A stretch of DNA of 64,000 nt, from NCBI GenBank assembly GCA_942493335.1, contig OW818693.1:4340001-4404000 (forward strand). The letters are read 5' to 3'. Below the pieces are notes generated by a model. It made no database searches, had not been told where the DNA came from, and saw only the letters and a list, made by a program, of their open reading frames with translations. Position numbers and translations under genes: made by a program. Below are positions 27,441 to 35,011 of this stretch, piece by piece (positions within the stretch are counted from its first letter, which is position 1; every line of letters starts with the position of its first letter). This DNA comes from JAEWSN01 sp942493335 (GTDB taxonomy: Bacteria > Bacillota > Clostridia > DSM-8532).

Positions 27441-28205
27441 TCAGAGATACTGCTGCAGATAGTTCCAGCTGATGGCGAGAGATTCGAACGGATCCCCGCC
27501 ACGGCAGGTGTCCTGTTCCACACAATACCATTTCACACCGATTTTTCGGCAGGTCTCGATGATGGAAGGCCAGTCCAGATTGCCGGTTCCGATTTCACAG
27601 ATGGTCTGTTGACGGTCGAAGATGGCCATGTCCTTGAAATGGACGACATCCATGCGGCCTGACACTTTGTTCAGCCACTGCACCGGATTGGCTCCGCCAG
27701 CCTGCACCCAATAGGTGTCGATTTCCATGTCCACGGCAGCGGGGTCCGTTTCCGCCATGATGATTTCCATGGCAGTGCGCCCGTCAAACTTCTCGAATTC
27801 GAAGTTGTGGTTGTGGTAGATGAGGACGAGATCATGCTTGCGCAGTTCCCGTCCGATCTCGGAAATGTCCTTCGCATACCGGGTGTAGCCTTCAAGGTTT
27901 TTCGGGTAATCCGGAGAAATGGAACCGATGCCGACATACCTGCAGTTCCAGATCTTGTGCTCGCTGATGACACTGGACAGATCGTGGTGGAGCAGCTCGT
28001 TGGAAACATGGGTGGCGCAGATGGTCAGGCCGAGTCCATCGCAAATCCCCTTGAGCTCCATGGGGTCGATGGGGCCGAGACCGGAAAGCTGGACCGCCTC
28101 GTACCCGATTTCACGCACCCGTTTGAGGGTCGAGCGGATGTCGTCGGGTGTCTTCATGAATTCACGGACGGTATACAATTGGGCTGCAATATGCTTGCGA
28201 TCCAT
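27441..28205 (-). CDS. Sugar phosphate isomerase/epimerase (IolE-like TIM barrel)
   Basis: 254 residues from ATG 28205 (GGGAGG 7 nt upstream). It starts AAQLYTVREFMKTP, typical of the xylose-isomerase-like barrel in inositol and sugar catabolism. Metal-site segments YHNHNFEF, DMEIDTYWV and VHFKDM are clear. Relatives include inosose dehydratases and 3-keto-sugar isomerases; the substrate is not deducible. It lies just downstream of another barrel gene on the same strand (gap 159 bp), so they may be co-expressed. Confidence 0.87.
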   Translation of the reverse strand: MDRKHIAAQLYTVREFMKTPDDIRSTLKRVREIGYEAVQLSGLGPIDPMELKGICDGLGLTICATHVSNELLHHDLSSVISEHKIWNCRYVGIGSISPDYPKNLEGYTRYAKDISEIGRELRKHDLVLIYHNHNFEFEKFDGRTAMEIIMAETDPAAVDMEIDTYWVQAGGANPVQWLNKVSGRMDVVHFKDMAIFDRQQTICEIGTGNLDWPSIIETCRKIGVKWYCVEQDTCRGGDPFESLAISWNYLQQYL

Positions 28206-28364
28206 GGATGGTCCTCCCTTGCCCAGGCCTGCCATTCGGCGGGCCATTCGTCAGTCTGTCGTCATGCATCGGGAATGATGGCGCTAAAACCATGATACCT
28301 GAAGGATTTCCGGCAAAAACGGGTTTTCTTGGCGTGTTTCGAGGATTTCTTGGCGGAGACGCCA

Positions 28365-29219
28365 TTACAGAGCGGAAAGTCCGGACTGAAGGAACCGGAT
28401 GGCCATGCCGATGTCGGCGGCCGGATCCTTTCCGGTTTCCCGTTCAATGGTGAGCCAACCGTCGAATCCGACACGTTTCAATGCTTCGAGGTACATGGGG
28501 AAAATCACCTGTCCTTCGCCAAGCGGCGTTTCAAGGAAATAGTCCTCCATACGCAGATCCTCGATGCCGCCTTCGGCAAAGAAACCATAAATGATTTCCG
28601 GATCGGTCTTGCGGAGCATCCGGCCGTCCTTGGCATGGGTATGGACAATGAAGGGCTTCAGCAGATCCACTGCCGCCACAGGATCCTGTCCCGTGACCAT
28701 CACAAAGTTGGCGGGATCAAGGTTTACGCCGACGCCCCGGGAGGAAAGCCCTTTGATGAATTCATGGAGGACCGGCGCGGTTTCCGGACCGGTTTCGATT
28801 GCGAAGGTGGCGCCGATGCGCTCTCCAAAACGGCCGAGTTCCGCACAGGCTGCCTGCATCGCGCCATAACGCGCATGCGATGGATTGGCGGGGATGACGC
28901 CGATGTGCGTTGTGACCACGGTGCAGTCAAGTTCCACGGCCAGTTCCATGATCCGCTTGCTCCGTTCGATGCGGGCCGGATTCAAGGCCGGATCCGCAAA
29001 GCCGTGTCCGCCCGGATCCCCGCAGATGGCCGTTACGACCATGCCCTCGTCCCTGACGAACTTCAGGAGCTCCTTCCGCTGCGCGCTGTCCAGGTTTTCG
29101 GGGGCCATGGGGCCCTGAACGGCGTACAACTGAATGCCTTCGGCGCCGAGTGCGCGTGCCTTGCGGATTCCATCCTTTACGCCGAGTTGAAGCGAATCGA
29201 CCATTACTCCGATCTTCAT
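28365..29219 (-). CDS. Sugar phosphate isomerase/epimerase
   Basis: 284 residues from ATG 29219 (GGAGG 7 nt upstream). Xylose-isomerase-like barrel with IETGPET, NLDPANFVM, HTHAKDG and LTIERETG. It is a paralogue of the gene at 21036-21866, with a longer loop after HAKDG (about 25 extra residues before PLGEGQV). The long upstream open frame is not coding; the binding site fixes the start. The 5' leader holds a hairpin at 29238-29256. Confidence 0.87.
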   Translation of the reverse strand: MKIGVMVDSLQLGVKDGIRKARALGAEGIQLYAVQGPMAPENLDSAQRKELLKFVRDEGMVVTAICGDPGGHGFADPALNPARIERSKRIMELAVELDCTVVTTHIGVIPANPSHARYGAMQAACAELGRFGERIGATFAIETGPETAPVLHEFIKGLSSRGVGVNLDPANFVMVTGQDPVAAVDLLKPFIVHTHAKDGRMLRKTDPEIIYGFFAEGGIEDLRMEDYFLETPLGEGQVIFPMYLEALKRVGFDGWLTIERETGKDPAADIGMAIRFLQSGLSAL

Positions 29220-29237
29220 GCTGTTTCCTCCGATTTG

Positions 29238-29256
29238 CGTCCGGGAGTCCCGGACG
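29238..29256 (-). promoter_or_regulatory. Hairpin in the leader of the isomerase gene
   Basis: A perfect 8-bp GC-rich stem (CGTCCGGG/CCCGGACG) with a 3-nt loop, less than 10 nt upstream of the ribosome binding site on the minus strand. It could modulate translation. Confidence 0.4.
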
Positions 29257-29420
29257 GAATTGATGACAGGTTCCGCCCACCATGATATCATGCAAGGATC
29301 CCCGATTCCATCCGGGTCGGCGGCAATCGGGGACGAAAATGCGAGGAGTACGCCGCCATGCCGTCGGAGGATATCCACGGTTTCCACGGCTGCAGGGGCC
29401 CGAAGCGGGCGCAAGCATCC

Positions 29421-29450
29421 TTGACACCGGCCAAAGAGCGGTGTTACAAT
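29421..29450 (+). promoter_or_regulatory. Promoter of the str operon
   Basis: Perfect TTGACA (29421-29426), 18-nt spacer, TACAAT (29445-29450). It lies 79 bp before the L7Ae-family start codon and is the only strong promoter in the gap. Confidence 0.85.
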
Positions 29451-29484
29451 AGCCAAGCGTGCGAACGTGGGTCCGCATCGTTTT

Positions 29485-29509
29485 GTCTGCGTGCATTCCG
29501 GACGCAGAC
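29485..29509 (+). promoter_or_regulatory. Leader hairpin of the str operon
   Basis: Perfect 8-bp stem GTCTGCGT/ACGCAGAC with a 9-nt loop, ending 6 nt before the AAGGAG of the L7Ae-family gene. The position suits translational control, possibly by one of the encoded RNA-binding proteins (inference). Confidence 0.5.
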
Positions 29510-29528
29510 ATAAAGAAGGAGCGCTTGC

Positions 29529-29771
29529 TTGTTGGAACAACTCAGACACGCGACGAAGACAATCGGGCTCAAGCAGACAATCAGACTGGTCGAGTCCGGT
29601 GGCGCGAAATGCGTATATATCGCACAGGACGCGGACGAGCGTGTAGTCGGGAAACTCCGTGGGCTTTGCAGTGAAAAAGGGGTCGAAGTGCTCGCCGTGG
29701 AAAGCATGAAAGTGCTGGGCAAGGCATGTGGAATCGATGTGGGAGCTGCCGTTGCAGCCCTCCACAACTGA
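29529..29771 (+). CDS. L7Ae-family RNA-binding protein (YbxF/RplGB-like)
   Basis: 80-residue member of the ribosomal L7Ae/L30e family, which binds kink-turn RNA. It starts with TTG 29529, since AAGGAG (29516-29521) is 7 nt upstream and no ATG is in frame. The core GLKQTIRLVESGGAKCVYIAQDAD and the later CGIDVGAAVAAL match the YbxF proteins that precede rpsL in Bacilli and Clostridia. In those genomes it normally follows rpoC; here it is the first gene after a promoter. Confidence 0.88.
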   Translation: MLEQLRHATKTIGLKQTIRLVESGGAKCVYIAQDADERVVGKLRGLCSEKGVEVLAVESMKVLGKACGIDVGAAVAALHN

Positions 29772-29790
29772 CTTCCGCCGACCAAACAGA

Positions 29791-29856
29791 CAGCATGCCG
29801 CCGGGATCTTTCCCCGGACAGTCAGGCAGCGTGCCGCCGGGGATATTGCCCGGGCG
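29791..29856 (+). repeat. Two imperfect hairpin repeats before rpsL
   Basis: Two ~30-bp copies, 36 bp apart (starting 29791 and 29827), share CAGC-TGCCGCCGGG and each can fold (CCGGG with CCCGG around a 5-6 nt AT-rich loop). They fill most of the 155-bp gap between the L7Ae-family gene and rpsL. Confidence 0.6.
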
Positions 29857-29926
29857 GAGAAAAAGGTCACAAGCGGTTTGACCGCATGATGATAGAACCG
29901 AGCAACAAAGGGAGGTGAAACAAGAA

Positions 29927-30349
29927 ATGCCGACGTTCAACCAATTGGTCAAGAAGGGTCGCGAACAGGTGAAGTACAAGTCCACCGCTCCGGCGCTCCA
30001 GTCCGGCTTCAATTCCCACAAGAAGGAAGCTGTCGATCAGAGCTGCCCGCAGAAGCGTGGCGTCTGCACCGTGGTGAAAACCATCACCCCGAAGAAGCCG
30101 AACTCCGCTCTCCGTAAGGTCGCACGTGTGCGCCTCACAAACCAGATCGAAGTCACGGCCTACATCCCCGGTATCGGTCACAACCTGCAGGAGCACTCCG
30201 TGGTCCTCATCCGTGGCGGCCGTGTCAAGGATCTTCCCGGTGTCCGTTACCACATCATCCGTGGCACACTCGATACCGCGGGCGTGGCGAAGCGCATGCA
30301 GAGCCGCTCCAAGTACGGCGCGAAGCGTCCGAAGGGTGCCAAGAAGTAA
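29927..30349 (+). CDS. rpsL: 30S ribosomal protein S12
   Basis: 140 residues, decoding-centre protein of the small subunit. The conserved streptomycin-region segments PKKPNSALRKVARVRL and the RVKDLPGVRYH loop are intact, so no resistance mutation is obvious. ATG 29927 has GGAGGTGA 8 nt upstream. It is followed by a 218-bp gap before rpsG that contains small GC-rich hairpins (for example CCGCC/GGCGG near 30488). Confidence 0.97.
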   Translation: MPTFNQLVKKGREQVKYKSTAPALQSGFNSHKKEAVDQSCPQKRGVCTVVKTITPKKPNSALRKVARVRLTNQIEVTAYIPGIGHNLQEHSVVLIRGGRVKDLPGVRYHIIRGTLDTAGVAKRMQSRSKYGAKRPKGAKK

Positions 30350-30567
30350 TCAATCGAATTGATCGACGTGCAAATTCGTCGTTTTCCATATGACAGGTTC
30401 ATTCCCGGCAGACAGGCATCATGCCTTGTCGAAAGGGTCGGCCGGTTCAGGGTTCATCCCGGGAAATCGATGGCGCGTTCGATTCCGCCAGGCAGGCGGA
30501 ACGAGTACCCGCGATACCGGACGGTCGCAGGACCGATCCGTGTGATCGTGAAAAGGAGGGAAGACAA

Positions 30568-31038
30568 GTGCCGAGAAGAGGACATGTCCCGAAACGGGAC
30601 GTACTGGCTGATCCGATCTACAATGACAAGGTCGTGACGAAGCTGATCAACAATCTCATGCTGGATGGCAAGCGCGGCGTTGCGCAGCAGATCTGCTACG
30701 ACGCTTTCGAACAGATCCAGACCAAGACGGGCAAGGAACCCCTGGAAGTCTTCCAGGCGGCCATGGCCAACATCATGCCGGTTCTGGAAGTCAAGGCCCG
30801 CCGTGTCGGCGGCGCCACCTACCAGGTTCCGATGGAAGTTCGCCCGGAACGCCGTCAGGCGCTGGGTCTCCGCTGGCTGGTATCCTTCGCGCGCAAGCGT
30901 AGTGAACGCACCATGAAGGACAGGCTTGCAGCTGAACTGCTGGATGCCACCAACAACATGGGCGGCGCCTACAAGCGCAAGGAAGACGTGCACAAGATGG
31001 CGGAAGCCAACAAGGCGTTCGCTCACTACCGTTGGTAA
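30568..31038 (+). CDS. rpsG: 30S ribosomal protein S7
   Basis: 156 residues, nucleates 16S rRNA 3' domain assembly. It starts with GTG at 30568 (AAGGAGGG upstream), giving VPRRGHVPKRD, which aligns with the canonical MPRRG start. The family segments KLINNLMLDGKRG and RPERRQALGLRWL are present. The 218-bp rpsL-rpsG spacer is long; S7 regulates from this position in E. coli, so a similar role is possible but unproven. Confidence 0.97.
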   Translation: MPRRGHVPKRDVLADPIYNDKVVTKLINNLMLDGKRGVAQQICYDAFEQIQTKTGKEPLEVFQAAMANIMPVLEVKARRVGGATYQVPMEVRPERRQALGLRWLVSFARKRSERTMKDRLAAELLDATNNMGGAYKRKEDVHKMAEANKAFAHYRW

Positions 31039-31205
31039 AGGGAGCCCCGGTTCCCGAATGCACGACGGAGCGAAGGAAGCCGTAGGCATCCTTCACCTCA
31101 TGGCAGCATGAAGCATCATCAGGATCGGACGCGGGGCACCTGCAGGGAAGCATATTCCCGGCATGGGGCCCCTCGGCCGGTCGACGGAACGAGAGGAGGG
31201 TTACG

Positions 31206-33287
31206 ATGCCCAGAGAATTCAGCCTCGCCAACACACGCAACATCGGCATCATGGCACATATCGACGCCGGCAAGACGACGACGACCGAGCGCATCCTGTT
31301 TTATACGGGACGTACGCACAAGATCGGCGAAGTTCATGAAGGCGCCGCCACCATGGACTGGATGGAGCAGGAACAGGAACGAGGCATCACCATCACTTCC
31401 GCCGCAACAACGGCACATTGGAAGGGACACCGTATCAACATCATCGACACGCCGGGCCACGTTGACTTTACCGTCGAAGTGGAACGTTCGTTGCGCGTGC
31501 TCGACGGGTCCGTGACGCTTTTCTGCGCCAAGGGCGGCGTCGAACCCCAGTCAGAGACCGTGTGGCGTCAGGCCGACCGTTATGGTGTGCCGCGTATCGC
31601 CCACGTCAACAAGATGGACATCATGGGCGCGGATTTCTTCCGCTGCATCGCCATGATGAAGGACCGCCTGCAGGCCAACGCCGTGGCGATCCAGCTCCCC
31701 ATCGGCAAGGAAGACACCTTCCAGGGGATCGTCGACCTTGTGACCATGAAGGCGGAAGTCTATCGCGACGATCTCGGCAAGGTCATTGAAGAGATCGAGA
31801 TTCCGGAAGACCTCAAGGCGCTGGCTGAAGAATACCGCGGTCATCTGCTCGAGGCTGCTGCCGATGGCGATGAAGCGGTCATGGAGAAATATCTCGAGGG
31901 CGAGGAAATCACCGAGGCGGAACTGCGCAACGCAATCCGCAAGGCGACGATCGCCGTCAAGATGATCCCCGTCACCTGCGGTTCCTCTTATAAGAACAAG
32001 GGCGTGCAGATGCTGCTTGACAATGTCATCGCATACCTGCCCTCCCCGCTGGACATTCCGCCGATCATGGGAACGATTCCCGGCACGGAGGATCAGGAAG
32101 CACGTCCGTCGGACGACAGCGCACCGTTCTCCGCACTGGCCTTCAAGATCATGACCGACCCGTTCGTCGGCCGCCTGTCCTTCTTCCGTGTGTACTCGGG
32201 AACCGTCAATGCCGGTTCCTACGTGCAGAACGCCACGAAGGACAAGCGCGAACGTCTGGGCCGCATCCTGCAGATGCACGCGAACAACCGTATGGAACTC
32301 GAGACGGTCTACTCCGGCGACATCGCCGCAGCAGTCGGCCTCAAGAACACCACCACCGGCGACACGCTGTGCGACGAAGCCCACCCGATCATCCTCGAGT
32401 CCATGAACTTCCCGGAACCCGTCATCTCCGTCGCCATTGAACCGAAGACGAAGGCCGGCCAGGAAAAGATGGGCGTTGCCTTGTCCAAACTTGCGGAAGA
32501 GGATCCAACATTCCGTGTCAACACCGATGCGGAAACCGGACAGACCATCATCCGCGGCATGGGCGAGCTGCACCTTGAAATCATCGTCGACCGCATGCTG
32601 CGCGAATTCCATGTTGAAGCCAACGTGGGCGCCCCGCAGGTCTCCTACCGCGAGTCCATCCGCAAGGCCGTCAAGGCCGAGGGCAAGTTCGTCCGTCAGT
32701 CCGGCGGCCGTGGCCAGTATGGTCACTGCGTCATCGAGATGGAACCGAACGAACCTGGCAAGGGCTACGAGTTTGAGAACAAGATCGTCGGCGGTTCGAT
32801 TCCGAAGGAATACATCGGACCCATCGACGCCGGTATCCAGGAAGCATCCAAGAGCGGTATCATTGCCGGTTACGAAGTGCTCGACTTCAAGGTCCGTCTC
32901 ATCGACGGTTCCTACCATGAAGTCGACTCGAACGAAATGGCATTCAAGGTCGCCGGCTCCATGGCTTTCAAGGAAGCCATGCGCAAGGCGGACCCGGTCC
33001 TGCTCGAACCCATCATGAAGGTTGTCATCACAACGCCCGATGATTACATGGGCGATGTCATGGGCGACATGAACTCCCGTCGTGGACAGATTCACGGCAT
33101 GGAAGGACAGGCAGGCGGCCAGGTCATCACCACGCATGTCCCGCTGTCCGAAATGTTCGGCTACGCCACCAACCTCCGTTCCCGCACCCAGGGTCGTGCC
33201 GTGTTCTCCATGGAATTCGACCACTATGCCGAAGTGCCGAAGAACGTGCAGGAAAAGGTTGCGGAAGGCCGCAAGGGAAAAGACTGA
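31206..33287 (+). CDS. fusA: Translation elongation factor G
   Basis: 693 residues, the GTPase that drives ribosomal translocation. G1 AHIDAGKTTTTER, G3 DTPGHVDF and G4 NKMD are intact, followed by domains II-V through to the C-terminal YATNLRSRTQGRA. AGGAGGG lies before ATG 31206. It is part of the str operon between rpsG and tuf; the 167-bp spacer upstream has no clear promoter. Confidence 0.98.
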   Translation: MPREFSLANTRNIGIMAHIDAGKTTTTERILFYTGRTHKIGEVHEGAATMDWMEQEQERGITITSAATTAHWKGHRINIIDTPGHVDFTVEVERSLRVLDGSVTLFCAKGGVEPQSETVWRQADRYGVPRIAHVNKMDIMGADFFRCIAMMKDRLQANAVAIQLPIGKEDTFQGIVDLVTMKAEVYRDDLGKVIEEIEIPEDLKALAEEYRGHLLEAAADGDEAVMEKYLEGEEITEAELRNAIRKATIAVKMIPVTCGSSYKNKGVQMLLDNVIAYLPSPLDIPPIMGTIPGTEDQEARPSDDSAPFSALAFKIMTDPFVGRLSFFRVYSGTVNAGSYVQNATKDKRERLGRILQMHANNRMELETVYSGDIAAAVGLKNTTTGDTLCDEAHPIILESMNFPEPVISVAIEPKTKAGQEKMGVALSKLAEEDPTFRVNTDAETGQTIIRGMGELHLEIIVDRMLREFHVEANVGAPQVSYRESIRKAVKAEGKFVRQSGGRGQYGHCVIEMEPNEPGKGYEFENKIVGGSIPKEYIGPIDAGIQEASKSGIIAGYEVLDFKVRLIDGSYHEVDSNEMAFKVAGSMAFKEAMRKADPVLLEPIMKVVITTPDDYMGDVMGDMNSRRGQIHGMEGQAGGQVITTHVPLSEMFGYATNLRSRTQGRAVFSMEFDHYAEVPKNVQEKVAEGRKGKD

Positions 33288-33420
33288 AACTGACGCAGAT
33301 CCATTGCGTCCCCATGTGTTCGGGGAGTGTCGGAAACGGGATTCACCGAACGCGGAAACCGGGTTTTCGCGCAGATTCCGGCAAAGGTTGCCAGATGGCA
33401 TCCGGAAACGGCCGAAGCGC

Positions 33421-33449
33421 TTGAACTGCCTGTAAATCCATTATATAAT
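33421..33449 (+). promoter_or_regulatory. tuf promoter
   Basis: TTGAAC (33421-33426), 17-nt spacer, perfect TATAAT (33444-33449), 39 bp before the tuf start. It gives tuf its own strong transcription in the 200-bp fusA-tuf gap. Confidence 0.85.
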
Positions 33450-33487
33450 CAAGCAATCAGTGATTCGATGAAGGAGGGTTTATTTCC

Positions 33488-34693
33488 ATGGGAAAGGCCA
33501 AATTTGAACGCAACAAACCCCACGTCAACATCGGGACGATCGGTCATGTCGATCACGGCAAGACCTCTCTGACCGCCGGTATCACCAAGGTGCTCGGCCT
33601 GACGGACAAGAACATCATTGTCAAGGCGTATGACGCCATTGACTCTGCTCCCGAAGAAAAAGCCCGTGGTATCACCATTAACACCGCCCACGTCGAGTAT
33701 GAGACGGCTGCCCGTCACTACGCCCATGTGGACTGCCCCGGCCACGCCGACTATGTCAAGAACATGATCACCGGCGCTGCTCAGATGGACGGCGCCATCC
33801 TCGTTGTTTCCGCAGCCGACGGCCCGATGCCCCAGACCCGCGAGCACATCCTGCTCTCCCGTCAGGTCGGCGTGCCGAAGATCGTCGTGTTCCTGAACAA
33901 GTGCGACATGGTCGACGACGAAGAACTGCTTGAACTGGTCGAGATGGAGCTCCGTGAGCTGCTGTCCTCCTACCAGTTCCCGGGCGACGAGATTCCGATC
34001 ATCCGCGGCTCCGCCCTGGATGTGCTGGAATGCACCTCCACCGATCAGAACGATCCGAAGTACAAGTGCGTCCTCGACCTGATGAAGGCCGTTGACGAGT
34101 ACATCCCCACCCCCGCCCGTGCCACCGACCTGCCTTTCCTGATGCCTGTCGAGGACGTCTTCTCCATCACCGGCCGCGGCACCGTCGCTACCGGTCGTGT
34201 GGAACGCGGCACCATCAAGATCCAGGACGAAGTCGAAATCGTCGGTCTCATGGAAGCACCCAAGAAGACCGTCGTCACCGGCGTCGAAATGTTCCGCAAG
34301 CTGCTTGATTCCGCTGTTGCAGGCGACAATGTCGGTCTGCTTCTCCGTGGCGTCCAGCGCGCGGACATCGAGCGCGGCCAGGTTCTGGCCAAGCCCGGTT
34401 CCATCACCCCCCACACCGTGTTCAATGCCCAGGTCATGGTTCTGACGAAGGAAGAAGGCGGCCGTCACAAGCCCTTCTTCCCCGGTTACCGTCCCCAGTT
34501 CTACTTCCGCACCACAGACGTCACCGGCAGCATCAAGCTTCCGGAAGGTGTTGAGATGTGCATGCCTGGCGACAACGTCACCATGACCATCGAGCTCATC
34601 AACCCCATCGCCATGGAGAAGGGCCTCAACTTCGCGATCCGCGAAGGCGGCCGTACCGTTGGCGCCGGCGTTGTAGCCGACATCATCAAGTAA
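33488..34693 (+). CDS. tuf: Translation elongation factor Tu
   Basis: 401 residues; delivers aminoacyl-tRNA to the ribosome. GHVDHGKTSLT, DCPGHADYVKNM and NKCDMVD GTPase motifs and domains II and III are complete. AAGGAGGG lies upstream of ATG 33488. It has its own consensus promoter and a strong terminator, so it can be transcribed separately from the str operon. No second tuf copy is seen in the window. Confidence 0.98.
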   Translation: MGKAKFERNKPHVNIGTIGHVDHGKTSLTAGITKVLGLTDKNIIVKAYDAIDSAPEEKARGITINTAHVEYETAARHYAHVDCPGHADYVKNMITGAAQMDGAILVVSAADGPMPQTREHILLSRQVGVPKIVVFLNKCDMVDDEELLELVEMELRELLSSYQFPGDEIPIIRGSALDVLECTSTDQNDPKYKCVLDLMKAVDEYIPTPARATDLPFLMPVEDVFSITGRGTVATGRVERGTIKIQDEVEIVGLMEAPKKTVVTGVEMFRKLLDSAVAGDNVGLLLRGVQRADIERGQVLAKPGSITPHTVFNAQVMVLTKEEGGRHKPFFPGYRPQFYFRTTDVTGSIKLPEGVEMCMPGDNVTMTIELINPIAMEKGLNFAIREGGRTVGAGVVADIIK

Positions 34694-34724
34694 TTCACGA
34701 CTGAACTGCACAGGCAGTACAGGG

Positions 34725-34755
34725 GCCCGGAAGCGAAAGCTTCCGGGCTCTTTTT
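34725..34755 (+). terminator. Intrinsic terminator after tuf
   Basis: 10-bp perfect GC-rich stem (34725-34734 with 34739-34748), GAAA tetraloop, then TC and five T. Confidence 0.95.
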
Positions 34756-34879
34756 CATGGTTTCTTCGCAAATTTTCCTTCTCCCCACATAACAGCTGGC
34801 GATGGACGGCATCCCGGGGCCAGACGCCGACCGGTGCGGGAAAAGCAAGTGCCATGATCGGTTTTTTCCCGCAATCTGG

Positions 34880-34908
34880 TTGACATGGAAATCACACGGG
34901 AACATAAT
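34880..34908 (+). promoter_or_regulatory. lon promoter, distal
   Basis: TTGACA (34880-34885), 17-nt spacer, CATAAT (34903-34908), about 105 bp before the lon start. No CIRCE or CtsR-like operator is visible around it. Confidence 0.7.
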
Positions 34909-34946
34909 GAGTGATCCGGTCCGGCTGACGTCTTTCCGACTTGGGA

Positions 34947-34975
34947 TTGACACGGTCCATCCACTCGGTAATAAT
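34947..34975 (+). promoter_or_regulatory. lon promoter, proximal
   Basis: A second perfect TTGACA (34947-34952), with AATAAT (34970-34975) after a 17-nt spacer, 67 bp downstream of the first. Confidence 0.6.
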
Positions 34976-35011
34976 GATTCCGGTGCAAACATGCGCCTTG
35001 GGGGTTACATC

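Noticed and set aside
31551..33401. 616-codon open frame antisense to fusA
   Set aside because: It is the GC-rich shadow of EF-G. The same applies to antisense frames over tuf (33449-34855), the LonC-type gene (40269-42188), oppB and oppC.
34756..35011. CtsR or HrcA operator before lon
   Set aside because: No GGTCAAA heptad pair and no TTAGCACTC/GAGTGCTAA palindrome is present.
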